Shown: positions 63,301 through 64,000 of the stretch, one piece after another
Layout of the letters: the number at the start of each line of letters is the position of its first letter
Position numbering within the stretch: the stretch's first letter is position 1
Assembly: GCF_019925205.1 (NCBI RefSeq)
Contig: NC_083563.1
Location: forward strand, 11,665,228-11,729,227
Direction of reading: 5' to 3'
Source of the DNA: Metopolophium dirhodum
Lineage: Eukaryota > Arthropoda > Insecta > Hemiptera > Aphididae
Length of the DNA: 64,000 nt
Position numbers and translations under genes: made by a program
The notes under the pieces: generated by a model
Seen by the model: only the letters and a program-made list of their open reading frames with translations
Databases searched by the model: none
What the model was told of the DNA's origin: nothing

Positions 63301-64000
63301 AAAAAAAAACATGTGTCCGCCGTAAAATTATATCTGTTAAATAAGGAGTTTAGTATAGGCAATTGTAATGAAATTTTGAGAAGAATTTAACGATTCAAAG
63401 AATTTTAAAAGTACCAGTATGTCAGTACCAACAATGGTTGTTGCGTAATAATGAGATTAAATAGAAAAATGGTTTCTTGCGGAATAAACTTGCGAATAAC
63501 ATTATCTAGCAAATAAAAAATTATGTAAAACGTTCACACTTTAGAGAAGAGAAGTCCTTATTAAGTCCATAAAGATGTTGTATTTATCTTGGAGCAAATA
63601 CTTATATTTATAAACTAATAAATAATAATATATTATACCTACTATAAAGTATAAAGTATCCCCACACACTGCAGCGGTGGCGTTAAATTCTATTGTCTTG
63701 GCTTTGCCAGTGAGCGGTGAAATGTGTCCTGCAGCAATTCACCGCCACCGCTGCAGTGTGTGGGGACCTTAAATTATAAAAGATTGCTTATAAGTTTCCA
63801 ATACATAATATTTGAATATTTTTGTTTTTTAGGAGTAATCATTTGTACAACAATTTTACCAGATACTAACCCTACACCTCCACTAGAATTTCCATCAGAT
63901 GGACATGTAAGGATTATACAAGCACCGGAACCTTATAATTTAACTCAGCCACCAATGTTTTATTTTGGAAACAATGAAACGATAACGAATGAACCACCTA
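51323..64000 (+). CDS. Secreted or membrane protein, first two coding exons (3' partial)
   Basis: Exon 1 (51323-51386) starts at an ATG in good insect context (GCAAAATG) and encodes MLYDPPKTTLYVCTVLFLHTV plus one base before the donor GTACGT. Exon 2 starts at 63833 after TTTTTTAG and is open to the window end. The phases fit (1/1), and the join continues the hydrophobic core into GVIICTTILPDTNPTPPLEF, so the splice completes a signal peptide (about residues 1-27). The mature part seen is Pro-rich, reading FPSDGHVRIIQAPEPYNLTQ and then PPMFYFGNNETITNEPP, with NLT and NET N-glycosylation sequons. I do not recognise the family; the rest of the gene lies to the right. The two-exon join is inferred from phase and signal-peptide continuity, without transcript evidence. 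Confidence 0.65.
53207..53652. mobile_element. MITE with Tc1/mariner-like ends
   Basis: The left end TACTATAGGATGATTCTTTT is an imperfect inverted match to the right end ...AAAATAATCACCCAGTA (complement TACTGGGTGATTATTTT). A TA on each side fits a TA target duplication. The interior is AT-rich and non-coding. Confidence 0.5.
53947..53971 (-). repeat. Interstitial telomere-type repeat (TTAGG)5
   Basis: There are five perfect CCTAA units, which read TTAGG on the minus strand, the ancestral insect telomere unit. The run is far too short to be a chromosome end and is intronic. Confidence 0.8.
54491..55290 (-). repeat. R1 interspersed repeat, reverse-oriented copy
   Basis: It begins with the outer end AAGGTGGATAAGTGGATGTC, then CGCTCTGCTATACTGTAAG, GAATTCAATGATATAATATC, ACGATTCTGAGCGAAAACGG and CAGTCAGCCTATGATATTAC. 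It continues through GGAGCCTTATATTAAATTTTC and TGTCCGTAAACAGCTCAAAA. It corresponds to the right half of the 60.7-kb copy and stops inside the unit. Confidence 0.75.
57640..57790 (+). repeat. Possible R1 fragment
   Basis: AAATGTTGACAAAACTCATA, AAAATCACGAAAAT and GGCTTAAAAATGTAAAACAA followed by CTCATAAGTAG resemble the last third of R1, with many differences. Limits are uncertain. Confidence 0.4.
58432..58457. repeat. Perfect 26-bp palindrome
   Basis: AAGGTGTATTGAT and its exact complement meet at GATATC with no spacer. The palindrome is bracketed by a direct repeat CGTAGAACTA (58423-58432 and 58459-58468). Confidence 0.9.
58490..58507. repeat. Perfect 18-bp palindrome
   Basis: GACTAAGATATCTTAGTC is self-complementary and, like its neighbour at 58432, centred on GATATC. 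Behind it GTAGACTAC...TATGTAGACTAC gives a further inverted and direct repeat pattern. Confidence 0.88.
59239..59418. repeat. Strong hairpin (foldback), arms of about 77 bases
   Basis: The left arm 59239-59317 begins GAACGGTCACTTTTC and the right arm 59343-59418 ends GAAAAGTGACCGTTC. They pair along their full length with only a few mismatches and small bulges, including CTGCGGCAGTGCAAA and GGCCAAACTTCC blocks. The loop is 25 bases. It is markedly more GC-rich than the intron around it and has no coding sense. No target duplication is seen. Confidence 0.9.
60692..62158 (+). repeat. R1 interspersed repeat, best full-length copy
   Basis: It begins GAGCGGAGCGATGAATGTAT, with the first 48 bases duplicated in tandem (second copy from 60740). 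It ends TACTGTACAGCAGAGCGACA, then CCCACTTATCCACC and a T run. It contains two homologous halves: the blocks ATGTTTATATTAGCATTTTC through AGGCTCCT occur at about 61068-61240 and 61606-61769. The minus-strand frames inside carry no protein motif. The copies differ by substitutions, so the family is old. Confidence 0.8.
62159..62435 (+). repeat. R1 repeat, head-to-tail truncated copy
   Basis: Directly after the T run of the previous copy the R1 left region starts again (GTGTCTGTTATCACCTTTTA, GGACAGTAAAAATGCTT, AGTAGTTTTCAAAAACG). It jumps by internal deletion to the R1 right end (GTAACCTACTGTACAGCAGA, GCGACACCCACTTGG). Confidence 0.75.
63073..63142. mobile_element. Very short CAGTGGCG-type MITE
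   Basis: The ends CAATGGCGTATCCAG and GATTCTCCACTG resemble the termini of the other hAT-like MITEs. The 70-bp body has C-rich and AT-rich parts. The target duplication is not convincing. Confidence 0.4.
63660..63765. repeat. Hairpin with 23-base perfect stem next to a splice acceptor
   Basis: CCCCACACACTGCAGCGGTGGCG (63660-63682 on the left) is exactly complementary to the right arm ending 63765, and pairing continues weakly into AATT. The loop of about 45 bases contains CTGCAG and a partial AGCGGTG repeat of the stem. It ends 67 bases before the acceptor of exon 2. Confidence 0.88.
63833..64000 (+). CDS. Exon 2 of the signal-peptide gene (runs off the window)
   Basis: It is open from the acceptor TTTTTTAG to the last base. 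In phase with exon 1 it encodes VIICTTILPDTNPTPPLEFP followed by SDGHVRIIQAPEPYNLTQPP and MFYFGNNETITNEPP, a Pro-rich extracellular-looking stretch with two N-glycosylation sequons. It belongs to the gene starting at 51323. Confidence 0.7.

Larger units (their letters stand above)
51387..63832 (+). other. 12.4-kb first intron filled with repeats
   Basis: It separates the signal-peptide start from the mature coding sequence. It holds R1 copies, a mariner-like MITE, palindromes and two strong hairpins, listed separately. Outside those elements I see no convincing gene on either strand; the scattered 60-108 codon frames have no motif. Confidence 0.55.

Noticed and set aside
1..64000. CRISPR arrays, operons, ribosome binding sites and bacterial-type insertion sequences
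   Set aside because: None seen; introns, SINEs and poly(A) signals show eukaryotic nuclear DNA.

Overview
The window looks like nuclear DNA of an insect, most probably an aphid or a close hemipteran relative. It is strongly AT-rich, with short GC-rich islands only at gene starts. Genes are split by spliceosomal introns with GTAAGT-type donors. The tracts between genes are full of degraded transposons, MITEs and a tRNA-derived SINE. The recognisable proteins are insect-like versions of conserved eukaryotic ones. The organism call is inference: no diagnostic marker gene is present.

Left part (1-8.7 kb) is gene-dense. The window opens inside endosulfine (endos, +): its last coding exon is 1178-1381 and carries the FDSGDY Greatwall target motif. 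A very small two-exon gene on the minus strand (4315-4644) encodes a complete 61-residue UQCR11/UQCR-6.4-type subunit of respiratory complex III; it is easy to miss because each exon is under 135 bases. A six-exon gene (6295-8614, +) encodes a 509-residue pleckstrin-homology protein with an N-terminal KRVSF motif of the PP1-docking type.

Middle part (8.7-35.4 kb) has one convincing gene: an intronless minus-strand ORF (15536-16150) for a 204-residue secreted protein with a signal peptide, an Osiris/DUF1676-like hydrophobic block and a His-rich tail. The rest is a transposon landscape. It holds hAT-type elements with 8-bp target duplications, one of them built of TATCTAGATA sub-repeats; a tRNA-Ser-derived SINE with a 15-bp duplication; a 5S-rRNA-like retroposon; LINE reverse-transcriptase fragments; two long palindromes; and several copies of one unclassified interspersed repeat, called R1 here.

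Right part (35.4-64 kb): a three-exon gene (36395-44496, +) encodes an 892-residue low-complexity protein with two polyQ tracts, a KRHVQF motif, acidic runs and a PPPY motif. It starts behind a GC-rich leader with a 9-codon upstream ORF. From 51323 another plus-strand gene begins: exon 1 encodes a signal-peptide start, a 12.4-kb intron follows, and exon 2 begins at 63833 and runs off the window. That intron carries R1 copies in head-to-tail order, a mariner-like MITE, a short telomere-type (CCTAA)5 run, twin palindromes and two strong hairpins, one ending 67 bases before the splice acceptor.

The genes do not form a pathway; they are ordinary neighbours on a chromosome. The observations most worth following are the unrecognised 892-residue protein, the His-rich Osiris-like protein, the R1 family and the long perfect hairpins.
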